Origin: Strongylocentrotus purpuratus
Lineage: Eukaryota > Echinodermata > Echinoidea > Camarodonta > Strongylocentrotidae
DNA: 64,000 nucleotides
Reading direction: 5' to 3'
Assembly (NCBI RefSeq): GCF_000002235.5
Contig: NW_022145597.1
Coordinates: forward strand, 768,501-832,500
How positions within the stretch are numbered: the first letter of the stretch is position 1; every line of letters starts with the position of its first letter. This document shows positions 37,301-46,980 of the stretch, in pieces. A program made the translations under genes and the position numbers. Under the pieces are notes generated by a model. The model saw only the letters and a program-made list of their open reading frames with translations. It made no database searches and was not told the origin of the DNA.

Positions 37301-38298
37301 ATTATATTTTATTATTGACATATGATAATTTGTAATTTTAACACAGTATGCAAGAAATTGACCCATTTTATTAGATGTTTTCCTCCCATTTCATGCAGCT
37401 ATACATGCATTCCTTCATATGAATTATGATATGCTCATTTACATGTATTTTACTGTATTATCCATATACATATACCTTGTATTTTGTACAGTATCACTCA
37501 AAAGTATAATTGTAGATATTCTTATGTAGTTATTGTCAAACCAGAATATTTTCGCAAACATGAAACTTTCGCAAATTGGAGCTGACGACCTTTTTTGGGG
37601 CATAAAATCTTCATGAATCGCAGACCATGACAAAACATTTATAGATATATATTTACTATATATTTTGAGGTCTCGGAAACGCAATTTCATTTAATTTGGA
37701 TGTGATTGTGCTCTAGATCTATACATACCATAATGCAACAATACAAGTCAATTTACTTGCACAGTATATACAGCTCGTATTGTACTGTAATTTGGTGCAT
37801 TTAACTCTCACAAATCTGGTCTCCTCGTGAAATTCACGAAAGTTTCATGCACGCTAAAAATATTCTGGTTTGACAGAGCTCTACTGAATACAGCATAGTG
37901 GCATGACATGGCGTAATATCCCTCTTTCATTGCATTACTACCCACTTACTTCATCATTTAATCCAGCATCACTCTCACATCCATTTAAACCATTCCAAGA
38001 TTTAACCAATGCATGCTTTAAACCAAATAATGGAATGCTCCCACCTCTTACCACAGAACTTAAACCAATTACCAAAACAGGAGAAGATTACCACAAAATT
38101 GTAATGCTCCTTTGGTTTGAATTAGAAGAGATATGCTTTGATTTATAATTTTTAGTTAGATGAAAAGTAGAAAGAGGCTGCAGTTTGAGAGAAAATATAT
38201 GCCATATTTTAGACTCGGTGGCATTTATTGTAGCCTCTGGTTCCTTTAAACGTTCCTCTAGCTTTGGAAACGCTCATGTAGCCTTTGAAGCATTAATT
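34380..38298 (+). other. CASK intron, mostly unremarkable AT-rich DNA
   Basis: I see no coding exon between the CASK exons at 32467 and 38422. Contents include a SINE tail near 36655-36742, short A/T runs, and weak open frames. No other gene is recognised. Confidence 0.6.
36655..36742 (+). repeat. SINE 3' tail
   Basis: The sequence 'gtaaagcgcttagagac' followed by 'aagcgctatataaa' and an ATT-rich end (TATTATTATCATTATTATTATTA-type) is a typical retroposon tail. The tRNA-like head is not evident. Confidence 0.65.
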
Positions 38299-38360
38299 TG
38301 CCTTGAGAAACATTCCCTTAGTCTTGAGAAACATTCCCTTAGTCTTGAGAAACATTCCTT
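38299..38360 (+). repeat. 21-bp tandem repeat just upstream of a CASK exon
   Basis: Three units of 'agtcttgagaaacattccc' type are visible, preceded by older units ('ctttggaaacg' and 'ctttgaagcat'). The array ends about 60 bases before the acceptor used for the exon at 38422. Confidence 0.9.
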
Positions 38361-38421
38361 TTAAAGTTTTGATGGAGGGTTATATGAACGCAACATGTCT
38401 TGCCCTATGCTACCATTGCAG

Positions 38422-38547
38422 AACGTACCATCACTACAGTCTGTGCATGTCACTACCGAACAGGTCTTGGAGTTGTTCAGACAACACAACCAGGACAGCC
38501 AAGACGCCTACGAACTACAAGCCATCCTCAGTGATCCCTACTTCAGG
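38422..38547 (+). CDS. CASK exon: start of second L27 domain
   Basis: This exon encodes VLELFRQHNQDSQDAYELQA and ILSDPYFR, the first helices of the second L27 domain (vertebrate VLEEIS...ELKRILTQPHF). It ends AGG|GTAAGT in phase 0. Three AGs in one frame could serve as acceptor: before 38422, 38440 and 38464. The first follows the best pyrimidine tract (cttgccctatgctaccattgcag) and is first in a scanning model. It adds 14 residues (NVPSLQSVHVTTEQ) to the linker between the L27 domains. The third (38464) gives exact colinearity with vertebrate CASK (RTRE then VLEL). I chose 38422 on splice-site strength; the core 38464-38547 is certain. Confidence 0.88.
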
Positions 38548-38826
38548 GTAAGTCTAATCACTACTACATCAACGACTTCATAAGGACTTGAAATTGGCAA
38601 GACTATTTTTATTGATTAATTTTCTATTAAAAAAAAATCACATATAATAGGGATAGAAATTGACATAAACTATGATGAAAAGATGAAAATTGCTATCTTT
38701 ATGTGATAGAACATTGATTTTGATCTTCTCAACATGATGCCAATTTAATGCTTATAAATTGTTATAATTGTAAAGCAGGAATTGTGTAAGTATTACATTA
38801 ATCAGCTTTTCTTCAACTTGACAATA

Positions 38827-38977
38827 GGTGGTGTCACACAGAGTCCAAAAATCCGGATTTTAGTTACCCTCTTAATTGCTGTCTGTAATCAATTATCCCA
38901 TTAAAAAATCCTCTAACGAAGCAAGAAAATTTTCCCTTGAAAGGATTTTTTAAGGGATTTTTCTGTGTGACACCGCC
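38827..38977. mobile_element. MITE with GGTGGTGTCACACAG ends
   Basis: The left end GGTGGTGTCACACAGA and the right end, reverse-complemented, GGCGGTGTCACACAGA lie next to TA on both sides. Inner arms 'aaaaatcc' and 'ggattttt' extend the pairing. It lies in the CASK intron after the 38422 exon. Confidence 0.88.
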
Positions 38978-40680
38978 TAATGTATTTTGAATTGACATAC
39001 ATGTAGGTGCCAGAAAATGTTTTAAAAGTTAAAACAAATTGCCATATAAGAACCTATCATACTGACACAAAACACATGAAAAAAAGAAAGAAGCAGAACT
39101 AGCTTGAAGAAGGAAGGGGTCAAGAAAGGTTGATCAATATAGGAAAATGGTCTGACATTTAATCATTGGAATTCTAGATTGTCATCCCAGCCCACATGAA
39201 CTAGAATGTTTACTCACAGATAAGGATACATATTGCTATTGTCTAAGACTATGTTAATGGCTTTTAAGTAAATATGTAAAATTTCTGGCAAATAGAGCAG
39301 AGATATCATTATAGGTCATATTTCATATGACCTTCAGCAACTGATTGTGATAGGGGGGCATAATGCATATATTCCTAAAAGTACAATAAATGTAGAATAT
39401 GCAAATTGGAATTTAAAAAAAAAAAGAATAATCATGCTACATAAACGCATTAAAGCTGGATTGTAGTAGTGATATTTACAGCTGTTTATTTTATGTACAA
39501 ATTCTTAATTTGTAATGGATAAGCGCCTCATACCAGTAGTTATCAAGAAATGTATACAATATTGAGAGAAGATAAACAGTATTCTTTAAAATCCTGCATC
39601 CCAATGCATGGAATCAATTAGAATTTCAGGAAGAAAGATGACTTCTTTATTTTCCCAACATATATGATCCAATATCAAATCTTTGGGTCGTTTAAAAATC
39701 AATGCCAGCACTGATGAAATGAAAATTCCTTGAGTTCAGACAATGAAGTTTTATTCAGAGAGAAATTAACTTTGAAATACTCAAAATCCTAGATAAAGTG
39801 ATCAATAATGAATTATAGGGTTGTTTGAACAAGCATAATGTAATGAAAGAAGTGCACACATTTTCAACAAAAAAATACATCTTCGTGTAAAAAGCCTGAT
39901 ACAGATATGTGGATAGGATATATGATTATTGAAGTTGAGGTAGAAAAAAAAGTTTAAAAAGGTAAAAGATAATCTAGACTTGTTACTTGGCTGTATATAG
40001 AACTGTTTGAAATGGATATCACTCATTGTAGGTTTTGAATTTCCCTGTAAAATGTGTTAGACTTTCCGTTCAACTTTCTATTTGCCATCATCTCGCCTCC
40101 ATGGCATGAGACTACCTTTAATTACAGACGGCCATGCTTGAGACACACACACATTGACTGTCAGTCATCATGCTTTTAAACACTATCCATCTTAATGAGA
40201 AAAGTCAAGTCAAAATGTCATGGTTAGCTGTAGGGAGGCTCAGTGAGGTGTATGCCTGCCTGGTGTAGAATCAAGTATGTAGGCCACGGTGGGAAGTATT
40301 GCACATGTCTATTGTGTGAATCATACACATGCAGAGACTGTGCTACATTCTCATAATGGTCTTTTACATTAAATCAAGGCAATGAATGTGTAGAGCTTTA
40401 CTGTGATAAGGTCAAGAAAGGTTACCTACCTGGAGAAATAAAACCTTTAGTGTTTCTTTTTCATTATCGAGGGCGAGTATATGCATGCATCTTTTTTGTG
40501 CTATTACATGATATTACAGTATAATGCAAAGCTGTTCATGTCCTCTGTCTTTATAAATGTAAGTTTTAAATTATAAAATGTGACAGTGTATACAAAGGAC
40601 ATACATGTACATTTAAGTACTACAAAGTGTATGCTAGAAAAGCCTAAGCAGATGTCACTATTTTAAATGATTATTTCAGT
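38978..40680 (+). other. CASK intron, no other feature seen
   Basis: AT-rich sequence with short open frames and no supported exon. Confidence 0.6.
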
Positions 40681-41100
40681 ATAGTGTTGGGTATAGTGAC
40701 GATGCCATTAGGATGACTCCTATAAAATACCCTACCTATAGTGATGTCACGATTTTGACCTTATCTTACCCTCATTTGACCCTCATTTGACCCTGTCTTT
40801 GACCTTTTCCATTGGTAACACGCATGTGTACAGTGATCATGCCATCAAAGCCTTTTCCCCCTATTGTATCTTACCTCAACTATGACTATATTTTGACCTT
40901 ATGTAACCTCATTTGACCCGATTTGACAATTTGACCTTTGCTTGACCCCTAAGTACTACTTCAGGCTCATGATGTGGTTGCCCACAGGGTTTACAGTGAC
41001 CACACGATCAAAGACACTCCACCTCATGTTATGCCCTACCTCAACAGTGACACTCTCTCGACTTCAATTGACCCTCATTTAACCGTTATGTGACTTTTGT
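40681..41100 (+). pseudogene. Three decayed tandem copies of the following CASK exon edge
   Basis: Upstream of the functional exon at 41113 lie three decreasingly similar copies of its 5' part together with the end of the intron. 'tacagtgac'-type anchors fall at 40692, 40829, 40992 and, in the real exon, 41152, giving spacings of 137, 163 and 160. The nearest copy keeps an open frame, [20 protein letters not shown] and onward to MPYLNSD. However, its acceptor AG has become AA (CCCCTAAG against the functional CCCCTAG), so it cannot be spliced in the right phase there. The two older copies retain 'agtga(c/t)(g/c)atgccat' and 'taccctacct' or 'cttacctcaac' but are no longer open. 'ttgaccctcatttgacc' intron blocks separate the copies. 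The copies look non-functional. Confidence 0.9.
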
Positions 41101-41112
41101 TTGACCCCCTAG

Positions 41113-41310
41113 GCACTACTTCAGGCCCATGACGTGGTTGCCCACGAGGTTTACAGTGACCACGCGATCAGGGTGACTCCACCCCCTGTTATGCCCTACC
41201 TCAACGGCGACTCCGAGCTGATGCAACCACCCAATGGTAACATGGACCAGACAGATCAAGTCACTCGAGTACGACTTGTACAGTTTCAGAAGAACTCAGA
41301 AGAGCCTCTG
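41113..41310 (+). CDS. CASK exon: L27-PDZ linker and start of PDZ domain
   Basis: Between CCCCTAG and GTAAGT, 66 codons begin [20 protein letters not shown], close to vertebrate [20 protein letters not shown]. They continue with [15 protein letters not shown] and end [16 protein letters not shown]. The first part is the last helix of the second L27 domain. The proline-rich stretch is the linker, and VRLVQFQK is the first strand of the PDZ domain. It is phase 0 at both ends. The exon sits at the end of an array of decayed partial copies of itself (40681-41100). Confidence 0.97.
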
Positions 41311-41571
41311 GTAAGTTCCTTGAACATTTGAGATGTCAAGGGGTGAGCGGCCTTTCAGAATGGGCTTTTTTGTCCTGGGAAAGAGCAGGGTAATAATAGG
41401 CATTTCTATATCGCCGTCTATCTAGAAATTTTATTCCGAGGCGCATTTATTATTACCCCGGCTACAGCGCTCTAGCATTTCAAGGAATGAAGTTGGTGGG
41501 CAAAACCATCCCAAACTAATTGCGTATAGTCTACATAAACAATCTCATCGTGCTATCATCAATAGTCATGG

Positions 41572-41645
41572 CTGTTTGGAGCCACAAGGGCGTTAACCCT
41601 GTGTTAAAGTACATGAGTGAACACCCTTCTGGCTCCACACAGACC
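41572..41645. repeat. Foldback repeat family, copy 8, inside a CASK intron
   Basis: The left arm is 'gtttggagccacaagggcgt' and the right arm 'acacccttctggctccacac', followed by 'agacca'. It is well preserved. It lies 260 bases downstream of the exon ending at 41310. Confidence 0.9.
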
Positions 41646-42087
41646 ATATTTACATGCATTGGATTGAAAAACGTGTGAGAAGCACCATAAAAATGATAGT
41701 ACAGTATGAGTTTTGAAGAAATCAGGAAAATCTTGGGTGATGATAGTACTGGGCTAAAATCCATAGGCAAGGTTACATCAAACGCTTTAGAATTGAGACC
41801 TAGTGAATATGAAGTGAATGAGTATTCAATCATGAGGAATGAAACCTGTATTTAAGGTCATTGAAAACACTTGGGTTATCATTTGAGCAGTCTTTGAGTA
41901 ACGTTGAAGTGAAGGAAATGATTTCAATTGTTTGAAAGGTCTGGTAATGTGGGATTTGACATGATGCCCTCCCTACCTCTCTTCCCTCATTGTTACAGAG
42001 GGCATACCAGTGAAGGGATACCATGTTGAGTGGTCTTTGAGTACATTTGAAATGAAGTGACATGATTCTGTTGTCTGAAATTGTTTC

Positions 42088-42282
42088 TTTAAGCCCCACT
42101 GCACTACTTATAGCTACTTGCGCCATCTATATAGCAACCAAAGCCTAAGTGGTACCCATTGATCCCCCATAGTCCCCTTTTTCTTATGTTAATTGAGAGC
42201 TGATTTGATGGGATAACCACCTGCCAGTGACCATGCAGGGAGTTCTAATCCCCCCTGGCCAAACTAGTGCAGATAGGCTTAA
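42088..42282 (+). mobile_element. 195-bp TTAA-ended MITE-like element, copy 2 of 3
   Basis: It begins 'tttaagccccactgcacta' and ends 'gtgcagataggcttaaa'. It matches copies at 3056 (inverted) and 47718 over most of its length. It ends 70 bases before the PDZ exon acceptor. Confidence 0.8.
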
Positions 42283-42352
42283 ATGTTTCTGTTAATGATA
42301 GTATATAACCCCATGCTCTGACTTACCCCCTCTATCGTCCCTCACCACACAG

Positions 42353-42586
42353 GGCATCACACTGAAGATGAATGAAGACAGACGCTGCATCGTAGCTCGC
42401 ATCATGCACGGTGGTATGATCCATCGTCAAGCCACTCTCCATGTCGGTGATGAGATCAGAGAGATCAACAATGCCTCAGTGGCTAACCAAACCGTTGATC
42501 AGCTTCAGAAGCTACTCAGAGAACTCAAAGGCAGCATCACGTTCAAGATTGTACCCAGCTATAGGAGTGCACCTCAGCCTTGTGAG
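42353..42586 (+). CDS. CASK exon: PDZ domain
   Basis: Between CACACAG and GTAGGT, 78 codons start [20 protein letters not shown] and include [37 protein letters not shown] and [11 protein letters not shown]. This is nearly the whole PDZ domain. With the EEPL of the previous exon, the carboxylate-binding loop reads PLGIT, where vertebrate CASK has PMGIT. CASK PDZ binds C-termini of neurexins and syndecans. The exon ends APQPCE in phase 0. Vertebrate CASK can carry an extra alternative segment just after this point; no equivalent exon was seen here. Confidence 0.97.
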
Positions 42587-42763
42587 GTAGGTCTTATTAA
42601 CCAACCACTGGAGGTGATATCATTTTAATCTAACATTCACTCAACAAAGGAGTTTTGTTGACAAACCTAGGTTTATGTGCGTCATATGACGTGTTTCGAT
42701 GCGTTTCAGACCAAGGTCCAGACAAACCTAAGTTTGGTGAATTCAGGCCATAGTGTATGTACA

Positions 42764-43020
42764 GGGGGTGTTTTACAAAGTTTAAGTTGGACTTAATTAT
42801 GGCCGGCCATTCATACCATTAATTGCTCTCGCCGTTATGATCTTTGGATTTTATATTTTCTTTAATAATGAATTATCCAAAGATGTAAATTCTGCAGATT
42901 TGTGACCTGCATGATTCGAGAGACCAATGCCAGTAAATGGTGAGAGCAAACATTGGCATGAGCAGCCTGCCGTAGTTAAGTCCAACTTAAAGTTGATCTA
43001 AGTCTTTGTGAAACACCCCC
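42764..43020. mobile_element. MITE with GGGGGTGTTTTACAAAG ends
   Basis: The left end GGGGGTGTTTTACAAAG plus 'tttaagttggacttaa' is matched by the right end 'ttaagtccaacttaaa ... ctttgtgaaacaccccc'. The inverted arms are about 40 bases. It lies in the CASK intron between the PDZ and SH3 exons. Confidence 0.88.
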
Positions 43021-43522
43021 TAGGTTCTACCCCAAGTTGTCTTAAGCTAGTATTCAAGAGGTATTGAGGCATCCCAATCACTGTAGGAGTGAAGATCAAC
43101 CATTTGGGGTAGGGAATGTTAACAGTTGCAAGTCGTAGGGTAAAGAAGAAACTTGTGTGGAGGCAGGCATGCCAGGAATGTACTGGTGTAGCTTTTTGTG
43201 TCAGCTATGAATCTGTGTTCAGGAAAAAAAAATTGTTTCTGGTACAAGATACGAGGACACAGACGACTCTTAGAAATGTCTTTAAATTTCCCATTATTGT
43301 CTGAACAATAAAACCAAAGATTTGGGAAAGGTATTATAGAAATGGTAGTAATAATTCATGATTAAACAAATGTGTCTTTAAAAAAATAAAATGTTACGAT
43401 CTATAGCATTCCAAAATATTTTTCTGTCTCCTTATTTCATTTCTTTGAATTTCTCATCTGATTCTCCCAATGCTCTTTGTCTCACTGTCTCCTCTCATTC
43501 ACCCGTTTGCTGCCCTCTACAG
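43021..43522 (+). other. CASK intron before the SH3 exon
   Basis: No additional exon is supported. The acceptor region 'tttgctgccctctacag' is strong. A 118-codon frame from 43391 is simply the SH3 exon read with unspliced intron in front. Confidence 0.6.
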
Positions 43523-43722
43523 ATCTACGTTCGAGCCCAGTTTGACTATGACCCAGGTCAAGACGACCTGATACCATGCCAACAAGCCGGTCTTAGTTTC
43601 CGTTGCGGTGATATCCTCCAGATCATCAGTAAAGATGATCATAATTGGTGGCAAGCCAGGAAAGAAGGTGAACCTCTCAACGGTACAGCCGGCCTCATTC
43701 CATCACCAGAGCTACAAGAATG
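43523..43722 (+). CDS. CASK exon: SH3 domain
   Basis: The exon encodes [39 protein letters not shown] and [12 protein letters not shown], then the first two bases of a Trp codon completed by the next exon. It matches the CASK/MPP SH3 domain: ALYDY-like QFDYDP, the RT loop, WW of the ligand face, and PSPELQEW. In MAGUKs the SH3 packs against the GK domain rather than acting as a standard proline-peptide receptor. The donor is GTATGT. A transposon-like repeat starts only five bases into the intron (43728). The 3' end of the exon has a decayed duplicate at 44010-44110. Confidence 0.97.
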
Positions 43723-43727
43723 GTATG

Positions 43728-43891
43728 TACAGTCAAACCTGCTTTAGTGACCACCTGTCTACAATGACCACATTTTTTGTTTCCCTTGAAAATAATCTCA
43801 CATTGAAACATGTACAAAGGCACTTGTCTACAAGGACCACCTGCCCATAAAGACCACTTTTCTTGTCTCCCTTGGGTGGTCTTTCACTGTA
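43728..43891 (+). mobile_element. Repeat with ACCACC tandem motifs, inserted at the SH3 exon donor
   Basis: It starts TACAGTCAAACCTGCTTTAG at intron position +6 and ends 'gggtggtctttcactgta'. The outer ends pair imperfectly (TACAGTCAAACC against TACAGTGAAAGACC). Internally it carries repeated units of the type 'ctacaatgaccac' and 'ctacaaggaccacctg'. A second, inverted and truncated copy lies at 46981-47103, also beside a duplicated exon edge. Confidence 0.8.
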
Positions 43892-44009
43892 GAAGCCTGC
43901 CATACATTTGTCTTTTCTGTCAAAAAGGGGGAAATGAATACACAGGGGTTTGGGGCAATTTTGCCACCGTTCTCCCACAGTTAAAAAACAACAAAACAAC
44001 CCTGAATTT

Positions 44010-44110
44010 TAAAGAAGTATGATGATGATTGGTGGAAAATGAGAAAGTATGAGAACCTCTTAATGAACCGCCAGCTTCATTCCATCACCAGACCTACAAG
44101 AATTGTATGT
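44010..44110 (+). pseudogene. Decayed duplicate of the SH3 exon 3' end and donor
   Basis: The sequence here matches the SH3 exon end at a distance of 382 bases. Matches include 'gatgat(g)attggtgg', 'gaacctct(t/c)aa', 'cttcattccatcaccaga', 'ctacaagaa' and then TTGTATGTATGT against the functional TGGTATGTACAG. Downstream intron sequence with 'aatacacagg' is also duplicated (43935 and 44125). The copy has lost the Trp and has stops in frame, so it is a remnant exon edge with a residual GTATGT donor. Confidence 0.88.
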
Positions 44111-44301
44111 ATGTCTGCACCAGTAAATACACAGGTGAAAAATAAATGCACATGGCTTGGGGGAATTCCCCCCCCCCCCCCCACCAAGTTCAATAAGCAC
44201 TTCCTTTAGCTTTCAAATTTTAGAAAGAAGAGCAAAACATAATAAAGAAAGAAAACTACCATAAGAGAGATATACTCATATACTAATATATGTATTACAA
44301 T

Positions 44302-44398
44302 AGAAGAAGTAATGTGTGTAATGTTTTGATTTGTATTAATACAAAGAGCTTTTGGTACTAAAAGAAGAAGTAATGTTTCTAATGTTGTGATTTGTTTT
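44302..44398 (+). repeat. Tandem duplication of about 62 bp before a CASK acceptor
   Basis: 'agaagaagtaatgtgtgtaa' at 44302 and 'agaagaagtaatgtttctaa' at 44363 begin two copies that continue 'tgtt(t/g)tgatttgt'. The second copy runs into the acceptor of the 44413 exon. Confidence 0.85.
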
Positions 44399-44412
44399 TC
44401 TTTATGTTGCAG

Positions 44413-44528
44413 GAGAGTAGCATGTCTGGCAATAGAGAGAGCAAAGAAAGAGCAACAAGCATCGTGTACATGGTTTGGAAGAAGAAAGAAGCAATACAGA
44501 GATAAATACCTAGCCAAGCATAATGCAG
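44413..44528 (+). CDS. CASK exon: SH3-GK hook region
   Basis: The first base completes the Trp codon from the SH3 exon. Then 38 codons follow: [38 protein letters not shown], plus one base. This matches vertebrate [20 protein letters not shown] and [18 protein letters not shown]. The basic [10 protein letters not shown] segment is the hook between SH3 and GK, which in MAGUKs binds protein 4.1 family FERM domains. The borders are GTTGCAG and GTTAGC. The exon ends in phase 1, which matches the next exon at 45306. Confidence 0.97.
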
Positions 44529-44808
44529 GTTAGCACATAACAGCTTACCCCCAGCTTTCAACAATCCTAGAGTTTTAATCCGGCCTTGATAGGGCCTTAG
44601 CATTGAGTTTTACAGATGAAAGAGATGAAAATGCATAACAATCCTTTGGATAATTATCTCCAGTAGTTATTGTGATACTTGAAATAATTTATATCATAAT
44701 TCTATTATGATATACATGTATAATCAAACCTTTTGTTGTATTTATAAACCAGCGTTCTTCCTCTATTCTATCTGTCTATCAAGTCACTCTTTCTTTTCTA
44801 TTTTTTAG

Positions 44809-44826
44809 TTAAAGTGAAGGCTGTAA
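44809..44826 (+). other. Possible 18-base microexon in the hook-GK intron
   Basis: A strong pyrimidine tract 'ctttcttttctattttttag' is followed by 18 bases and GTAAAT. In the phase set by the flanking exons it would add VKVKAV and change the next codon from Val to Ile, keeping the frame. A stronger donor four bases earlier (GTAAGT at 44823) would give 14 bases and a stop in the next exon. Hook-region alternative exons are known in Dlg-family MAGUKs. There is no expression evidence. Confidence 0.25.
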
Positions 44827-45053
44827 GTAAATCTGTCTTTATGCTTACGCTGTTGCCCTGCTATATCGTGTTTTATTTAATTCATATTGATTATGCATTA
44901 TTAAAGCGTGTAACAAAATTGTTATGTACTGTATTGGAAAAGTGTAAATGTATGCCCTCACGGTGACGATAATGGTAGGAATACTCCCCAGCAGTAGAGA
45001 TGTTACACATTATGTGTGTGAATGAATCTGATGACCGAGGGAATAATAATATA

Positions 45054-45110
45054 TCAGTAAAGCGTTAACAGAGGGCATTCTGTATAAAGCACTATATAAA
45101 TCCAGATTCC
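45054..45110 (+). repeat. SINE 3' tail remnant
   Basis: 'cagtaaagcgttaacagag' followed by 'aaagcactatataaatcc' matches the tail seen at 36655. Confidence 0.5.
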
Positions 45111-45305
45111 TTATGATTCATTTATAGGTGGTAGAATCATGATACTTATGATCGGCATGTCATTATATGTCACAATTCTTGAGCTTGCTGATATTCCTTT
45201 GTCAAGTCAATAGAACAAACTTATACTCTTGACTGTTTCACAAGATTCTACCTTTACATCTGATTAAAATATTTATTTTTCTCGTTCCTTTCTTCCTTGA
45301 TGCAG

Positions 45306-45467
45306 TATTCGACCAACTAGATCTTGTCACGTATGAGGAGGTGGTGAGACTGCCTGCGTTCATGAGGAAAACATTAGTTCTTTTAGGAGCACATGGTGTC
45401 GGCAGGAGACACATAAAGAATACACTCATCACAAGTCATCCTAATAAATATGCATATCCAATCCCAC
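45306..45467 (+). CDS. CASK exon: start of guanylate-kinase-like domain
   Basis: Starting in phase 1 (completing GTA, Val), it encodes [40 protein letters not shown] and [13 protein letters not shown], then one base of a His codon. It matches vertebrate CASK closely. The P-loop position reads [10 protein letters not shown], lacking the GKS/T of active guanylate kinases. This is the normal CASK state, in which the GK domain is a protein-binding module, for example for Tbr-1 in mammals. The borders are GATGCAG and GTAAGT. Confidence 0.97.
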
Positions 45468-46055
45468 GTAAGTAGATTTCATACTCCCTGCTAAGAGCAA
45501 GCCAACTAGATAGAGTGTTGGCCTGCTTAGTTCAGCGAGGAATACTGTGCATCATTTTGTTATGTTTTGTTTCTTGCCTGACATAGCAACATGCACCATA
45601 TTTTTATCTCACTCAACTGAGTTGATTCGTAGATGGCTCATGTATAAATGTCCATTATTTTTCAATCTTGTACTTTTATTTTGGGAAGGTAAATGGAGAT
45701 TGGTTGACAAATGCAGTCGGTTTGCTTATCAACGTTAAAGTATATTTGGAGCAAATTTGAAGAAAAAAATGTGTCAGAAAAGAAAGTGAATTTTTTCACA
45801 GTAATCAAATGTTTTCTAAAGAAAAAAGCGATTAAAATTTCTTCAATTACCGGTATGTACTTTTTCCCCCAAAAATTCTTCATCTTCTACTTTTCTTATT
45901 CAATCTTCATTCATTTTATCCATCCTCCTTCTAATTCTCCTGTTACTTCAACACTTCTATCTGCTTTTCTTTTATATTTTGTCAAAGTTACGATAAAAAA
46001 AGTGAGTCCATCTTATGTTATTGTCCGTCTCTCCCCTTCTCTTCTTTCCCTCTAG

Positions 46056-46258
46056 ACACGACAAGACGGTGTAAATCAGACGAGGAGAATGGCAAGAACT
46101 ACTTCTTCGTCTCACACGAGGAGATGATGAACGACATAGCTAACAACAAGTATCTGGAGTACGGCACACATGAAGACGCCATGTATGGGACTAAGCTAGA
46201 TACAATCAGAGAGATTCATAATAGGAGTCTCATTGCTATACTCGACGTGGAACCTCAG
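46056..46258 (+). CDS. CASK exon: GK domain, GMP-binding-like region
   Basis: It completes the His codon and encodes [60 protein letters not shown] and ILDVEPQ, ending in phase 0 at GTATGG. It corresponds to vertebrate [20 protein letters not shown] and onward. The conserved TTRPP is TTRRC here, so both prolines of this strongly conserved loop are replaced. The remaining residues are typical CASK. The acceptor is the strong 'ccccttctcttctttccctctag'. Confidence 0.97.
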
Positions 46259-46680
46259 GTATGGGACTTTAGTCAAGCACTTGTCATTGACTAATACATG
46301 TGAACCTCCTACAGTACATGGTGTATTTAAAATTTGAATGGCTTTATTTTATTTCTTTATCAAAGTACACAAATATGTTTTTGTTTCCAAAGAAGATAAA
46401 ACCGAGGGTTTCTCTCTCCTTTTGTAACTTGAGTACTTTTGCACAGAATTGTTGAATTTCATATGTCATCAAGTGGCAATTTGAAAACTATCCTTTTGAG
46501 TTTGATAAGGGAGAGAATGGTTGAGCTTATTGCAATGGCCATGCTTTAACATTTCATATCTAGATAGACACCCTTTCATATGTATACGCATTCACATTCA
46601 TGGATGATTTTTCCACTTGAATGTCAGCTATAAGTTACCGTTTTCACTTGTGTACTTGTATTTATTGTATTTGAGAAGTC

Positions 46681-46743
46681 TGATTGCAGGTTGCCTACAT
46701 TGTTTATGATTGCAGGTTGCCTACATTGTTTATGATTGCAGGT
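46681..46743 (+). repeat. 26-bp tandem repeat, 2.4 copies
   Basis: The unit starts 'tgattgcaggttgcctacat' and repeats at 46681 and 46707, with a partial third at 46733. It contains CAG acceptor-like sites but no exon. Confidence 0.95.
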
Positions 46744-46749
46744 CATCTG

Positions 46750-46895
46750 GGACCTGTTTCACAAAGCCATTTTTCAATGACAAATGAAAAAACTCAGTGA
46801 CAAATCTGCTGATAACCAATCAGAAGCAAGGATTTAAGTAGCTTATAAAAAAAACTGTCATTTGTCACTGATGACAAGTTTTGTGAAACGGGTCC
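46750..46895. mobile_element. MITE with GGACCTGTTTCACAAAG ends
   Basis: The left end GGACCTGTTTCACAAAG and the right end, reverse-complemented, GGACCCGTTTCACAAAA match. Inner arms 'aatgacaaatgaa' and 'catttgtcactgatgac' partly pair. It is about 146 bp and lies in a CASK intron. Confidence 0.88.
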
Positions 46896-46937
46896 TCAGG
46901 AGTAGGCATTATTGATAAGGTATGCAGATGAATTAAA

Positions 46938-46977
46938 TATATCTATTGGTGTTTTTATTTCTATGTAGGCTCTGAAG
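46938..46977 (+). pseudogene. Duplicated acceptor and first nine bases of the next CASK exon
   Basis: Forty bases here match 47102-47141 at about 35 positions. The match includes the whole acceptor 'atttctatgtag' (functional 'atttccatgtag') and the exon start 'gctctgaag'. The copy is 164 bases upstream of the real exon, so two near-identical 3' splice sites compete. After 'gctctgaag' the copy runs into repeat sequence. Confidence 0.9.
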
Positions 46978-46980
46978 CAT

